Source: Paludicola sp. MB14-C6
Lineage (GTDB): Bacteria; Bacillota; Clostridia; Oscillospirales; Ruminococcaceae
Length of the DNA stretch: 64,000 nucleotides
NCBI RefSeq assembly: GCF_030908625.1
Contig: NZ_CP133133.1
Coordinates: 2,728,001-2,792,000 of the forward strand
Direction of reading: 5' to 3'
Below the pieces are notes generated by a model. The model did not search any database and was not told where the DNA came from. It was given only the letters and a program-made list of their open reading frames with translations. Every line of letters starts with the position of its first letter. Position 1 is the stretch's first letter. A program made the translations under genes and the position numbers. Below are positions 35,601-44,100 of this stretch, in pieces.

Positions 35601-36913
35601 TAAATCTGGTTACTAAGTACTATAACGAGCTGAATCAACTAGCTCAATCCGATGAAATACCTACTGAGTTAGAAGCCCAATATAAATTATGTGAATATAG
35701 ATTAAATGAGGGCAAAAAAGTATTATCAAGATGGAACACAGTAATTGATGATCTTCATACTAAATATGAAACGGTTCTTGAAGATGGCGATTTATATGTA
35801 GGATTGCAAGCTATTGGTACAATATATAATCCTTCCATTTATAGCATCTTTAATGAAAGATATGTAATACAAGATGAACAGAAAAAGATGTTACAAGATT
35901 TTCGAGACAGGTTTAAGAACTATGTTGATCCAAGACTAAAAAATTGGATAAAAGATCAACGGTGTTATTCTGTGGAGAGTATGTCACAATATAAGAAACA
36001 TTATAAACGTATTACAGCTTTATTGCAGGAACTGGGTTATTTTGAACACGCTGAATTTGCAGAAAAACACGGAGAAAGCGAATTACAAAATAGAGAGGCA
36101 ATAAGGGATAGACAAGAATTAAAAACTAACTATGGAAAGTTTATGTCGGAAAAAGTTGTGACTAATTTTGTTGCATATACAACATTGATAGAATGGGAAA
36201 AGCAAGGCTTAGATTTGTTAGATAAAGCAGAAAAGTATAAAGATTCTCTTGGATCTGATTATTTAAATCTTACAAATAAACTTACAACAAGAATAAATGA
36301 TATTGCTAATGCCTATAAGAAAATCAAATGTGATATGGATGATATTTGGAATGACATTTATGAATTAACCGACATTGACATGGTTGAGTCGATGATTGAG
36401 CGTATTGATTATGTCTGCAAAAAAGGTATACCTTTATCAGACAGATCTGATTTTGTGGATTTACAAAAAGTTTTTGAAGAGTTTATAGCGGATAGTAAAG
36501 AACTTCAGAACTTAGGCCTAGATCGTATGGCTTTTGAAGTTAAGCTTAAAAACCTTCTTGAAAAATATTCTGAAGATGATGTAGAAATAGATGTATTACA
36601 TATATTAAAATCTATTGCTGATACTTGTGTAAATAATATGAATGTTAAAGAGAATGATTGGTGTCAAAAATTTATATCTACTATTAACGAAAATGTGAAT
36701 AGGCAAGATGCGCTAAAGTGGATAGATAATACAATGAGTTTGCCTACATATTTAACTGAAAGTTCTATAGAAAAATATACACATACAAAAAAACAGATTG
36801 ATAAAATTTTAAGTGAAGCTAATATAGATGATGTAATTTTCTATTACCAAAAGCTGAATCAATACGAACGTGAAAAGTGTGTAGCAAGAATAATGGAGAT
36901 TTGCCATAAATAA
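32672..36913 (+). CDS. Second giant P-loop ATPase (SspC/BrxC-like)
   Basis: The 1413-residue ATPase has Walker A EYGTGKSH (85-92), Walker B IVIIFDEFGRYLE (about 271-283) and a YPMHPLSTYMLTGLSGYL segment (about 416-433) followed by SLTLVNKFISLL. The same three blocks in the same order occur in the SspC-like protein at 18420 and in BrxC/PglY-type proteins. The C-terminal half is long and helical, with coiled-coil-like stretches. It begins with TTG, 7 bases after AGGAGGG, and is the last gene of the operon. Together with the DUF4007-like gene before it, it repeats the sspB-sspC pair. This pair is not part of the standard SspABCD-FGH set as I know it. Confidence 0.65.
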   Translation: MHIGDIIGFRDDLFFEGAVQIDWFYNQLKAAKVAESFVFHGSEYFGVSDEQTGSKMTDTVSFFKTIASKIEDDQRGNPFTLAIAEYGTGKSHLAVALAQVLSGKDYMPQTYKKLIENIRRIDVEATKDIEAIGEKPNLILTINGMRDFNLHYEILRAASRSIKLYGYSDENLKKLNRAHEIAFRFLERNIATSTALFEQQAESYQWAEKGQALAERLRKTLSEDKYAFEIINKVYQEINGHEIRWDEGVSAMSVLETLLTEYCGISGVFNKIVIIFDEFGRYLEYASSADSAQTGDSALQQIFEAVQNADGNIQMINFIQSDIKAYLQRVDKTRNISRYIGRFDASDKYHLSSNLETVFANLIDRKDKDSFDRYIKVWQNTHESEWVATYEKMDQWLPLKGLWKDYSLFRQVIVEGIYPMHPLSTYMLTGLSGYLQNRSSLTLVNKFISLLSSYKIDENSGCPIVLPEQLLDGDLYSEMLAAEQEGRQLSRHCIRYDNVLRKSGEKLTENMCKILRSNLVLKLLRFRTTNYEDAKLALSICSGLSITEVEEELVWLENEYAILGFDEHTSSFDFLEDSSGAHDFRTFYRRIKSGQKLSKAIFDDSNIREIAGILTNVSTNFSIENKIKSNEWQFTQDLFHIDEISDAYVDSLISDFRNSTAPEKVKGKLIWLYINKDTDIKRLDNVQRLSNKINGMPILIFLLNDVENKLYSALLEYDVLSKQISNEDKARFGHHYSDAFMQAENVLRDTFDVLQRERIAVTPDGTKQLSSRLAVSLSEILSNIYPNVVPFDFDGFDSKQPGRAKKAFCSILKLLLSGSINANTIQSSPVEVRNRFEATLFETGKNSWKCVNSNYQIMPPKNKRVFLIYNFLEEKLKKDQELDCNYIFNKLSMPPFGLNDYIILFIISVFCANLNYCLRVKYKDETYSIMKWKDIVVGDSKISISILKESHFLLVDAGAVIDNYLRLFKQVENNDNVNLVTKYYNELNQLAQSDEIPTELEAQYKLCEYRLNEGKKVLSRWNTVIDDLHTKYETVLEDGDLYVGLQAIGTIYNPSIYSIFNERYVIQDEQKKMLQDFRDRFKNYVDPRLKNWIKDQRCYSVESMSQYKKHYKRITALLQELGYFEHAEFAEKHGESELQNREAIRDRQELKTNYGKFMSEKVVTNFVAYTTLIEWEKQGLDLLDKAEKYKDSLGSDYLNLTNKLTTRINDIANAYKKIKCDMDDIWNDIYELTDIDMVESMIERIDYVCKKGIPLSDRSDFVDLQKVFEEFIADSKELQNLGLDRMAFEVKLKNLLEKYSEDDVEIDVLHILKSIADTCVNNMNVKENDWCQKFISTINENVNRQDALKWIDNTMSLPTYLTESSIEKYTHTKKQIDKILSEANIDDVIFYYQKLNQYEREKCVARIMEICHK

Positions 36914-37136
36914 AATAATAGAACTGTGCTGCTTTCAGCTAAAACACAGCCCCAAATAAAAATTACACTTTTTAATATAATTGGTGAATAAGCAGTGGTA
37001 CTATATTGTACAATATGTTTTTTGACTGTCAATAGAGTGGTTTTAAATAAGTCAATATAAGTTATCTATTTATAAAAGGGCATGAAATAGCATCTATCGT
37101 TTTGTTTTGATAGATGCTTTAATACAAAAATAGGTT
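36914..37136. other. Intergenic end of the phosphorothioation operon
   Basis: A CTGTG...CACAG hairpin with an inner CTG/CAG pairing lies just after the last operon gene (about 36926-36950) but lacks a T run. The rest is AT-rich without recognisable genes until the terminator at 37089-37120. Confidence 0.4.
37089..37121. terminator. Terminator between the operon and a decayed gene
   Basis: AGCATCTATC (37089-37098) pairs perfectly with GATAGATGCT (37109-37118) around a 10-base loop and is followed by TTT. It lies between converging sequences and may serve both. Confidence 0.7.
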
Positions 37137-37420
37137 ATTGCAAATTAGGTAATGTAATTTACCATTTTCAATCTTTTTAATTGTTTCCTTGGCATTAGAT
37201 ACCGCCTCTGAGAGTACTCTTGTATCTGAACCATCAATTAGTTCAAGTACATACAACACCTTATCTGTCTTAATAATACGAATTGCAGAATTTACTCTTG
37301 TTCTTGTTCCGCCAATATGTTCATCATAAGTACCAAGTTGATTGCTATAATACTCTTCAATATTCCCCTATTCCATCATCCACCTTTGACCAGTTCACTT
37401 GCCACCGCTTATCACCTTAC
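37137..37420 (-). pseudogene. Decayed unknown gene
   Basis: On the minus strand two short frames join across a frameshift near 37370. The first holds GDKRWQVNWSKVDDGIGEY. The second continues with YSNQLGTYDEHIGGTRTRVN, then KVLYVLELIDGSDTRVLSEA and a Lys-rich end. There is no start codon. The composition is protein-like, so this is probably the end of a broken gene. I do not recognise the family. Confidence 0.35.
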
Positions 37421-37427
37421 AGTATTA

Positions 37428-38012
37428 TCACTTTGCGATAAACTTTTCTATTGATATAATATTATCAGACTTTAATTCCCAAAATGTTGCTTGAATCCAT
37501 TTTTTGTTTGGATTTGTACAAATATATTCAGTGTATTTAGAAGAAATATCAAAGATGTGTTGCCAACTTTTCTGAATAAGGTCTTCTTTTTGCATTTCTT
37601 CTTGAGATTCAAAATTAGCATTATCTTCTTCGGAGGTAGGCAAGTACCAATGATTTAATGCATAATGCCAAAGGTCAAAATCAGATAGCAATACTTTTTG
37701 ATCAGGGATATCTAATGTTATTAACACTACGGGAGTTCCTCTTTCTGCATATCCTTTCCTTCGCTTATTTGACTTTTTTCGTTTGCCTTCCCAAGAATAC
37801 CAGGCCCAAATTGGGTATTTAACCCCAGTAGGTGGAACTGAAATTCTATTATTCATTTCTTGACAAATCCAATCATACGCTCTCAATGCATCTGTATCCG
37901 ATGACTCCCAAATAATGTTCTCTTCTCTAACATTGTAAACTCCAAATTTCTCAAGCTCATTTAACACATCTAGGCGTTGTATTGTCCATATAATAATCAA
38001 AATCACTTCCAT
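37428..38012 (-). CDS. DUF3841 domain protein
   Basis: The 194-residue protein contains the DUF3841 pattern: WTIQRLDVLNEL near the start, AYDWICQEMNNRI (about 45-57), YPIWAWYSWEG (about 66-76), VLLSDFDLWHYALN (about 107-120) and a C-terminal KKWIQATFWELK. The domain is of unknown function, common as a single gene in Firmicutes and on mobile elements. It is a lone minus-strand gene next to a decayed gene and a strong terminator. The first seven residues before WTIQ are hydrophobic and may not belong to the protein. Confidence 0.75.
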   Translation of the reverse strand: MEVILIIIWTIQRLDVLNELEKFGVYNVREENIIWESSDTDALRAYDWICQEMNNRISVPPTGVKYPIWAWYSWEGKRKKSNKRRKGYAERGTPVVLITLDIPDQKVLLSDFDLWHYALNHWYLPTSEEDNANFESQEEMQKEDLIQKSWQHIFDISSKYTEYICTNPNKKWIQATFWELKSDNIISIEKFIAK

Positions 38013-38090
38013 TCAGTTATTCTCGTTATCGCTGTCTACTTGCGTTCAATTGAACCCCATATTTTAACTTAACTAGATATCTATGAAACA

Positions 38091-38130
38091 GTACCAACAG
38101 CACTCAAATAAAAAAGGTGCTGTTGGTACT
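38091..38130. terminator. Bidirectional-type terminator
   Basis: A 13-bp perfect stem (38091-38103 with 38117-38129) encloses an A-rich loop. It ends the minus-strand XRE operon. Confidence 0.8.
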
Positions 38131-38145
38131 TAATATTAACTATAC

Positions 38146-38370
38146 TTAGTTGTTAGTATACTCTTCATCATCTTCAAAACAGAAGACTTCTTCAACTGTT
38201 TTGCCAAAAACCTTTGCAATATCCATTGCTAATTTTAATGATGGATTGTATTTTCCGTTTTCTAGATTACCTATTGTCTCACGGCGAACACCTACAAGTT
38301 CTGCAAGTTCAGCTTGCTGCATATTTTTTTCACGGCGTAGTTCATGTATTTTTGTAGTTAGCCTTGGCAT
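38146..38370 (-). CDS. XRE-family HTH regulator
   Basis: The 74-residue protein is almost entirely one Cro/CI-type HTH (about 5-60: QAELAELVGVRRETIGNLENG, cut as QAELAELVGVR and RETIGNLENG). It ends in an acidic tail FCFEDDEEYTNN. Such minimal regulators are commonly paired with a small membrane protein. Here that gene (38371-38778) ends directly before it, so the two form one operon. The target is probably the operon itself. Confidence 0.85.
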   Translation of the reverse strand: MPRLTTKIHELRREKNMQQAELAELVGVRRETIGNLENGKYNPSLKLAMDIAKVFGKTVEEVFCFEDDEEYTNN

Positions 38371-38778
38371 TTAGTCACCATCCTTCTCCAATTGAAGAAA
38401 TTTTAAACCTACAGAAATTTCTCCAACTGCTAAGAAAAATGGATATAGATCTAAGAAATTTAAATTAACATTTATATTTGCCATATCCAACACCTTAAAA
38501 ATTATAGTAAGAACCAGAACAAATAACAACAGATACATAAAACCATAAGATTGTGCTTTTGTCATATGAGTTGAGGCCATCTCATCATACTTTTCCTTTT
38601 TAGCAAAGAAGGTAACAAACATACCAATGATGCTGACAAGTAAAAATATTATTAATAATATTTTACACACTAAATAATCATCAAAAAAACTAAGAACTCC
38701 TACGCACAACCAAGTAAATCCGAACAATAAATAGTTAATAACAATTGATGTTTTAATACGCATTATTTTGTCTTGCAT
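38371..38778 (-). CDS. Small four-helix membrane protein paired with the XRE regulator
   Basis: The protein has about 135 residues and four hydrophobic helices (about 10-30, 34-55, 75-95 and 100-118 from the start used here). The ATG at 38778 is preferred, because the GGAGGG that overlaps an earlier ATG (38793) lies 7 bases before it. Pairs of a small membrane protein and a minimal XRE regulator are frequent in Firmicutes. The function is unknown. Confidence 0.65.
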   Translation of the reverse strand: MQDKIMRIKTSIVINYLLFGFTWLCVGVLSFFDDYLVCKILLIIFLLVSIIGMFVTFFAKKEKYDEMASTHMTKAQSYGFMYLLLFVLVLTIIFKVLDMANINVNLNFLDLYPFFLAVGEISVGLKFLQLEKDGD

Positions 38779-38883
38779 AAAATTGCCCTCCAATATGTGA
38801 TGTATTTTTATCTTATGTTATAAATATATCACTTGGATTGCTGATTGTCAATATCTAATGTGCGAAATATATCATATATTTTT

Positions 38884-39029
38884 ACAATACCAGTCCACCT
38901 CATTCGGCATACATACTACTCGGCATCATGGTAGGAGTCCTGTCTCTTGCTATCTCCATATCCATCATAAGAGTAGCAACGGTGACAGAGCTTTTGTTAG
39001 AGTGTAGGTTATTTACCAATACAGCATGA
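38884..39029 (-). pseudogene. Possible coding remnant downstream of rtcB
   Basis: The minus strand is open for about 48 codons without a start and ends at 38910 or so with TLMMDMEIARDRTPTMMPSS-MYAE. It has protein-like composition and runs past the rtcB stop in another frame. The family is not recognised and the call is weak. Confidence 0.2.
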
Positions 39030-40220
39030 TTATTCTGTTGCTTTGTAATTATAAATTGGTTTGAGTATTTTCTGAATTTCTACTGTTTCTTGAATACATT
39101 CTACGATTTCTTCGAGTGGTTTATATGCCATAGGTGCTTCATCTAATGTTTCATCACACACTGAAGTAGTGAAGATATCTTTCATAGATTCTTGATAGGC
39201 ATCCATTGTAAGCCTATCCTTTGCCTGCGCTCTACTCATGAGTCTGCCAGCGCCGTGTGGGGCAGAGTAGTTCCAATCCTCATTTCCTTTACCTATGCCT
39301 AAAATACACCCATCTCTCATGTTGATCGGAATCAAAAGTTGTTCACCTTTTTGAGCGCTAATTGCGCCTTTTCAAACGATATTGGTATCCATGTCAATGT
39401 AGTTATGTATTGTTTCAAATCTACTAATAGCAGTTAAATTGATCTCTTTTAGAATAATATTAGCGATTGTCTCTCTGTTCAACACAGCAAATTCTTGACA
39501 AATTTTCATATCATGCAAATACATATCACGATATTTCCCTTGCAAGTAGCATAGTGCTTTTGGGGTTGTTATTTGCCTATTCTCAAACTCTTTTTGCAAA
39601 GTAACTAATGCTTTCTGTATTTCGTTGCTTCTACCCTCAACTTTGTAATTGTTGATTATACGAATACGTTCTTGAAGCATTTCATCCCGGCCTTTTAGCA
39701 GCTCATACGCGAGTTCTTGATAATACTCAGCCACTTGTTTACCGAGGTTACGACTTCCGGTATGAATTATTAGATATTTGTTATTATGATCGTCTTTGTC
39801 AACCTCAATAAAATGATTTCCACCACCTAAAGTGCCTAAGCTTTGTTTGATTCTAGTAGTTCTTTTTAACTCCTTAAAGCAACACAGATTATTTAGCTCT
39901 GGGAATTCAAGTATTTTAGTTTCATGTACATTTTTTCCACTTGGAATATATTCTCTTATAACATTATCAAGCTTTTGTAAATCTAAATCCACATCACCAA
40001 GGTTCACAGTATGCATACCACAACCAATATCTACGCCAACTATATTTGGTATTACTTTATCACCTAAGTCAGCGGTAAACCCAATAACACATCCTTTGCC
40101 AGCATGGGTATCAGGCATAATTCTAACTTTACAGTTTTTAAAGGGTTGTTGTTCAAGTAATAAGTGAACCTGGTTTAGAGATTCCTCATCAATACTTTTC
40201 GCAAATATCTTTAAGTTCAT
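39030..40220 (-). pseudogene. rtcB: RtcB-family RNA ligase interrupted by one in-frame TGA
   Basis: RtcB joins RNA 2',3'-cyclic phosphate and 5'-OH ends using Mn2+ and GTP. The frame runs from 40220 to a TGA at 39372-39374 and then continues in the same frame to 39030, giving a full-length family member of about 396 codons. Metal-binding motifs are present (MPDTHAGKG, VGVDIGCGMHT, GTLGGGNHFIEV, IHTGSRNLG) and the end carries SAPHGAGRLMSR with the guanylylated histidine. The TGA replaces the Arg of the conserved (I/V)RKGAISA, as a CGA-to-TGA change would. Without readthrough, the protein loses the catalytic histidine. No frameshift is involved. Confidence 0.82.
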
Positions 40221-40663
40221 AATGTCAAAACCTTTCTGTAATTATTAAATAAATTATAGTATCTATTGTGTCCGTTTAAAAGGATGTAGTTTTATTGGGA
40301 TATCGAAGCATAGGGAGTACAATTCAGTAAAAACTCCTTTAATGAAGGTAGGGGGAAGTTAGGTTGAATCAATATTGTGAAACAAAACCACTAGAGCTTG
40401 GGTAAATGAAATCAAAGCGTATATTGATGTTCACCCAACTCATCCTTGGAATGAGATTAGAGAAGTGTAGTACGAAAACATTATTATATATGATAAAACA
40501 AAAAGCCCTCTATCATTTCTTATTGTTTTGGGGTTAACTTAATTATACCACGTCAGCTGATTACTTCTATATATTTTTGAGTGATATACCGAGTTTGCCA
40601 TGTTCGTTAAATCGCATTATATCAACAATTGTTGTGTTTTGCTCATGGCTATATAGTAAACTA
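40221..40663. other. Intergenic region with a small coding remnant
   Basis: On the plus strand at about 40385-40545 a frame without a start reads RAWVNEIKAYIDVHPTHPW then NEIREV, one in-frame TAG, and YENIIIYDKTKSPLSFLIVL. It looks like the end of a decayed protein gene of unknown family. The rest shows no clear feature apart from AT-rich promoter-like sequence next to rtcB. Confidence 0.3.
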
Positions 40664-41188
40664 CTAGAGTTGATTAACCAATAAGGTTATAAAGGTTAAC
40701 ACTATTCCTATTCCAATTAAGGTAAGCATAAGCATATTTTTTTGGCGGAAAATACGATTTTGTTCTTCAATCTTTTCTGATAATCTTTCAATAATCTTGC
40801 GGTTTTCAAGAATAATATTAGATAGAAGTAAATCTGTTTTGGAATTTACTGCTTTCTCTATGTTTTGAAACATGCTCATGTTTTCATTTTTTATCTCTAA
40901 TAGAGATGTATTTAGCTTGCTAATAAATTCAATATTTTGTTCTTTTATTTCAGCATGTCTTTTTTGTAAATCCTTGTTTGTTTTCTCCATAGATATATTT
41001 AAATCTTTAGATTTATCTACTATCTCTTGGATTTGATCTGCTATCTCTTTAAGTTGCTCTGTGTTGTGTATATTATGATTTAGAATTTTATTTGCTTGCT
41101 CGTATAAAGTTGTAACCTTAGATAAATCTTGTGCAGATCGCTCCATATCATCTATTGTTTGACTTAATTTTTGTAAATCCACCATCAT
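40664..41188 (-). CDS. Coiled-coil protein with a C-terminal membrane anchor
   Basis: The 174-residue protein is almost wholly helical coiled coil (about 1-145, rich in E/K/N/I heptads), with one C-terminal membrane helix (about 152-172: MLMLTLIGIGIVLTFITLL). Its start overlaps the stop of the RecQ-like gene by 4 bases (ATGA), so the two are translationally coupled. A tail-anchored coiled coil next to a nuclease-helicase suggests an effector or sensor subunit of a two-gene defence unit. I know of no named system with exactly this pair. Confidence 0.6.
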   Translation of the reverse strand: MMVDLQKLSQTIDDMERSAQDLSKVTTLYEQANKILNHNIHNTEQLKEIADQIQEIVDKSKDLNISMEKTNKDLQKRHAEIKEQNIEFISKLNTSLLEIKNENMSMFQNIEKAVNSKTDLLLSNIILENRKIIERLSEKIEEQNRIFRQKNMLMLTLIGIGIVLTFITLLVNQL

Positions 41189-44100
41189 AAGCTCTCCTTC
41201 AGATTTTGTATTCTATCAAGTGTATTATTTAATTCAACTAGTAATGAACCGTTGTCATTAAGGGAAGTATAAACTTGAATTGCTTTATCAGGATACCGAT
41301 TGGATAGAAATTCTCCTAAAACATCTTTGTTTTTATCACTAGCAATCGAACCTATAGTCAAGGTTTTCTCGAAAATGTCATTGAAGCTATCTTCATCATA
41401 TGATTCAATCTCGTTAAAAGCATCGCTAAATCTAGAAAATCCATCCGTATCATTAAATTTATCACAGATTAGTCTTAACATTCCGCTAACATAGTTAAGT
41501 CCTGTGTTATAACGATAGCTCTCAAGATAGCGTTGCATTGTAGGCAATAACTTTTCAATATCAGCCATTGTTTCTAAATGCTTTGCTTGAGATATATTAT
41601 GAGCCTCTTTGGTTTTATAAAAAAGGTCAAACCATAGATTGTAGTCATTGGGGTTATATGTGATTTGATCTAAAAGGATAGCTTTATCATCAAACTTAAA
41701 GTAGTAGTTTATGAATTGTTTTAAATCTTCGCTATTAGTATATGCATCACATAAATCCATCATGGTCTTTATTGATTGTCGTCTGCTATATACTATTTCA
41801 TCGTATCCCCACTGTAGCAATAGTTTCATATACTTATCATATTGTGGGAGTGTTGTATCATTTAAAATTTGTAAATAGTCATTATAATGCCCAGAAGTAT
41901 TTGTTTCAGAAAAATTACTATCATACCTATTGATATATTCTTTTAGTTTATTCTTTACGCTTTTTTCTGAATACTTTACTCGCTTTACTCTTATTTTGGC
42001 ATTTTTCTCGCCCCATTCCTCAATTGTCCAATCACCGATAATGCCAAGTAAGCTAAGTTTATATATTGCTTTTTCAACTTCTGATTTATTGTAATTCGGA
42101 TTACAAATTACGATGTCGCTATCCTGTGATTTTAAATAATTAAAAATCCAGCGCATAACTGATAGATCTCGTTCAACACCAAGGTTATTGAGCTTCCATA
42201 AATACATAATATTTGATAAATCGCATTTTAAATACTTTGTTAACTCGACTAGTCTACTAATTTTAATATTCTTAGAGAACAATTCATTTAAAATATCTTT
42301 ATGACATATTTCTGGCTGGTATAGAATAAAACATTTAGCAGATTTTCTATCTCTGCCAGCTCGTCCAGCTTCTTGATAGAAAGCCTCTACTGACCAGGGT
42401 AATCCATAATGAATTGTATATCGAATATTTGGTTTGTTTACGCCCATACCGAATGCTTTGGTAGCTACTAGTAAAGGAAATATATTTTCTCGATAACCTT
42501 CTTGAATAACCTTTTTTTCATATTTTAAATCACTATGATATGCTTGAACATTTACATTTAAGTCCTTGGAGAGTTTTTGGGATATTTCAATACAACCATT
42601 TTGCCCACCTTTATTTACAGTAAAAATCAAACCACACTTAGTATTTTTATCTGCAAGCTCAAACACCTTGTTGCTATGCATCGTATTGATGAGGCTAAGC
42701 TGATTCAATAAACTGTCATATTTATCGTTCCCATGCAAATTTACAATTTCAAAGTAAAGCTCTTTTCTATCCATGGTACTTGTAGATTTCACATTTTCGG
42801 AGTCAATTTGGAACTCGTTTTTAATATCTTTTAAAACAAACTGAGATGCGGTGGCAGTTAGTCCTAGTAAGATAGTTGCAGGGCAATATTCTTTAATAGT
42901 CTTCACTAAGTTTAAATAAGAGGTTCTAAAATCATGTCCCCATTCCGACATACAATGAACCTCATCAATAACAGCATATCCAAAGTTTTTAGAATAGTTA
43001 ATTTCTCGTAGCGAATCACGAAACTTTTGAACTTGAAAACGCTCGGGAGATATCCAAATAATTTGGTATTTTCCTTGCGCATAATTCATCATAATCTGAT
43101 CTTTTTGTTTTGCATCTAAATCACTTGATATATAGCTAGTTCTATCAATATGGACATCATCTAAATTATCTTTTTGATCATAAATTAAGGACAGTATGGG
43201 GCATACTGCAAAGCTAATACATGGTTGGAGTAATGATACAAATTGATAGCATAATGATTTACCTGATCCAGTGGGTAAAATACCAATTGTATCATTTTTT
43301 CTTAACGCATTTACTATAATCGCTTCTTGTCCGTCATTAAATTCATTATACCCAAAAATATTTTGTAGTATAAAGTCCAAGTGTGGTTTATCTGAATTAA
43401 CGCCTTCCATAATTAAATCATATTTTATAGACTCGTGCGTACTAACTATATAATAATCCTTCTCATCAAAATAATCATTTCGTATATAAATGGTGTTTGG
43501 TTTTAACTTATTTTCATCAGTCCATCTTTTGTAGATACTAAAATCGATATTTACACTGTTTTTAGAGTTAATATCAGTTTGCATAGTTATCAAAATTTCT
43601 GGTTTTTTAAAATTCAACTTTCTTAATGCACACAAATGTTCAAGCCATATCATTAAATCGTTAAACGCTAAATAAAACATTTTGGACACAATTTTATTAA
43701 TTTTTGTAAAGGTGAACTCCCAATTTTTTTGGCTTAAATCCAATTTTCCTGTTTGCAGTAATTGGATCAACATTAACTGGAATCTCATTATCATATCATA
43801 TTGAATGCGAGCTTTATTTTGTTTGTAATAATTTGAATCTTCATAAGCCTCTTTGTAAGCACTGATTTCCACACTGCTTCTCAAAGCAGAAATAATATCT
43901 TTAATGTGACTTTGGAGATTGTCATCTATTATTCGAATTGCTTTAGTCGGTATTCTAACAATCTTAATTCCGTTTTTTATTAAAAAGACATCTCGCTCGT
44001 TATCTCTTCTTTTTTGAATACTTTCATTGTGTTGATATCCATCAATCTCAATGACTAATTTTGCTTGAGCAATGTAAAAATCAACTTGTTGTCCAATAAA

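Noticed and set aside
32672..36913. BREX system ATPase
   Set aside because: The ATPase has BrxC/PglY-like blocks, but no PglZ, methylase or Lon-like gene is present; the DUF4007 partner points to an SspC-like role.
39335..39372. Frameshift between the two rtcB parts
   Set aside because: The start of the N-terminal part and the C-terminal part are separated by a multiple of three, so the break is one in-frame TGA.
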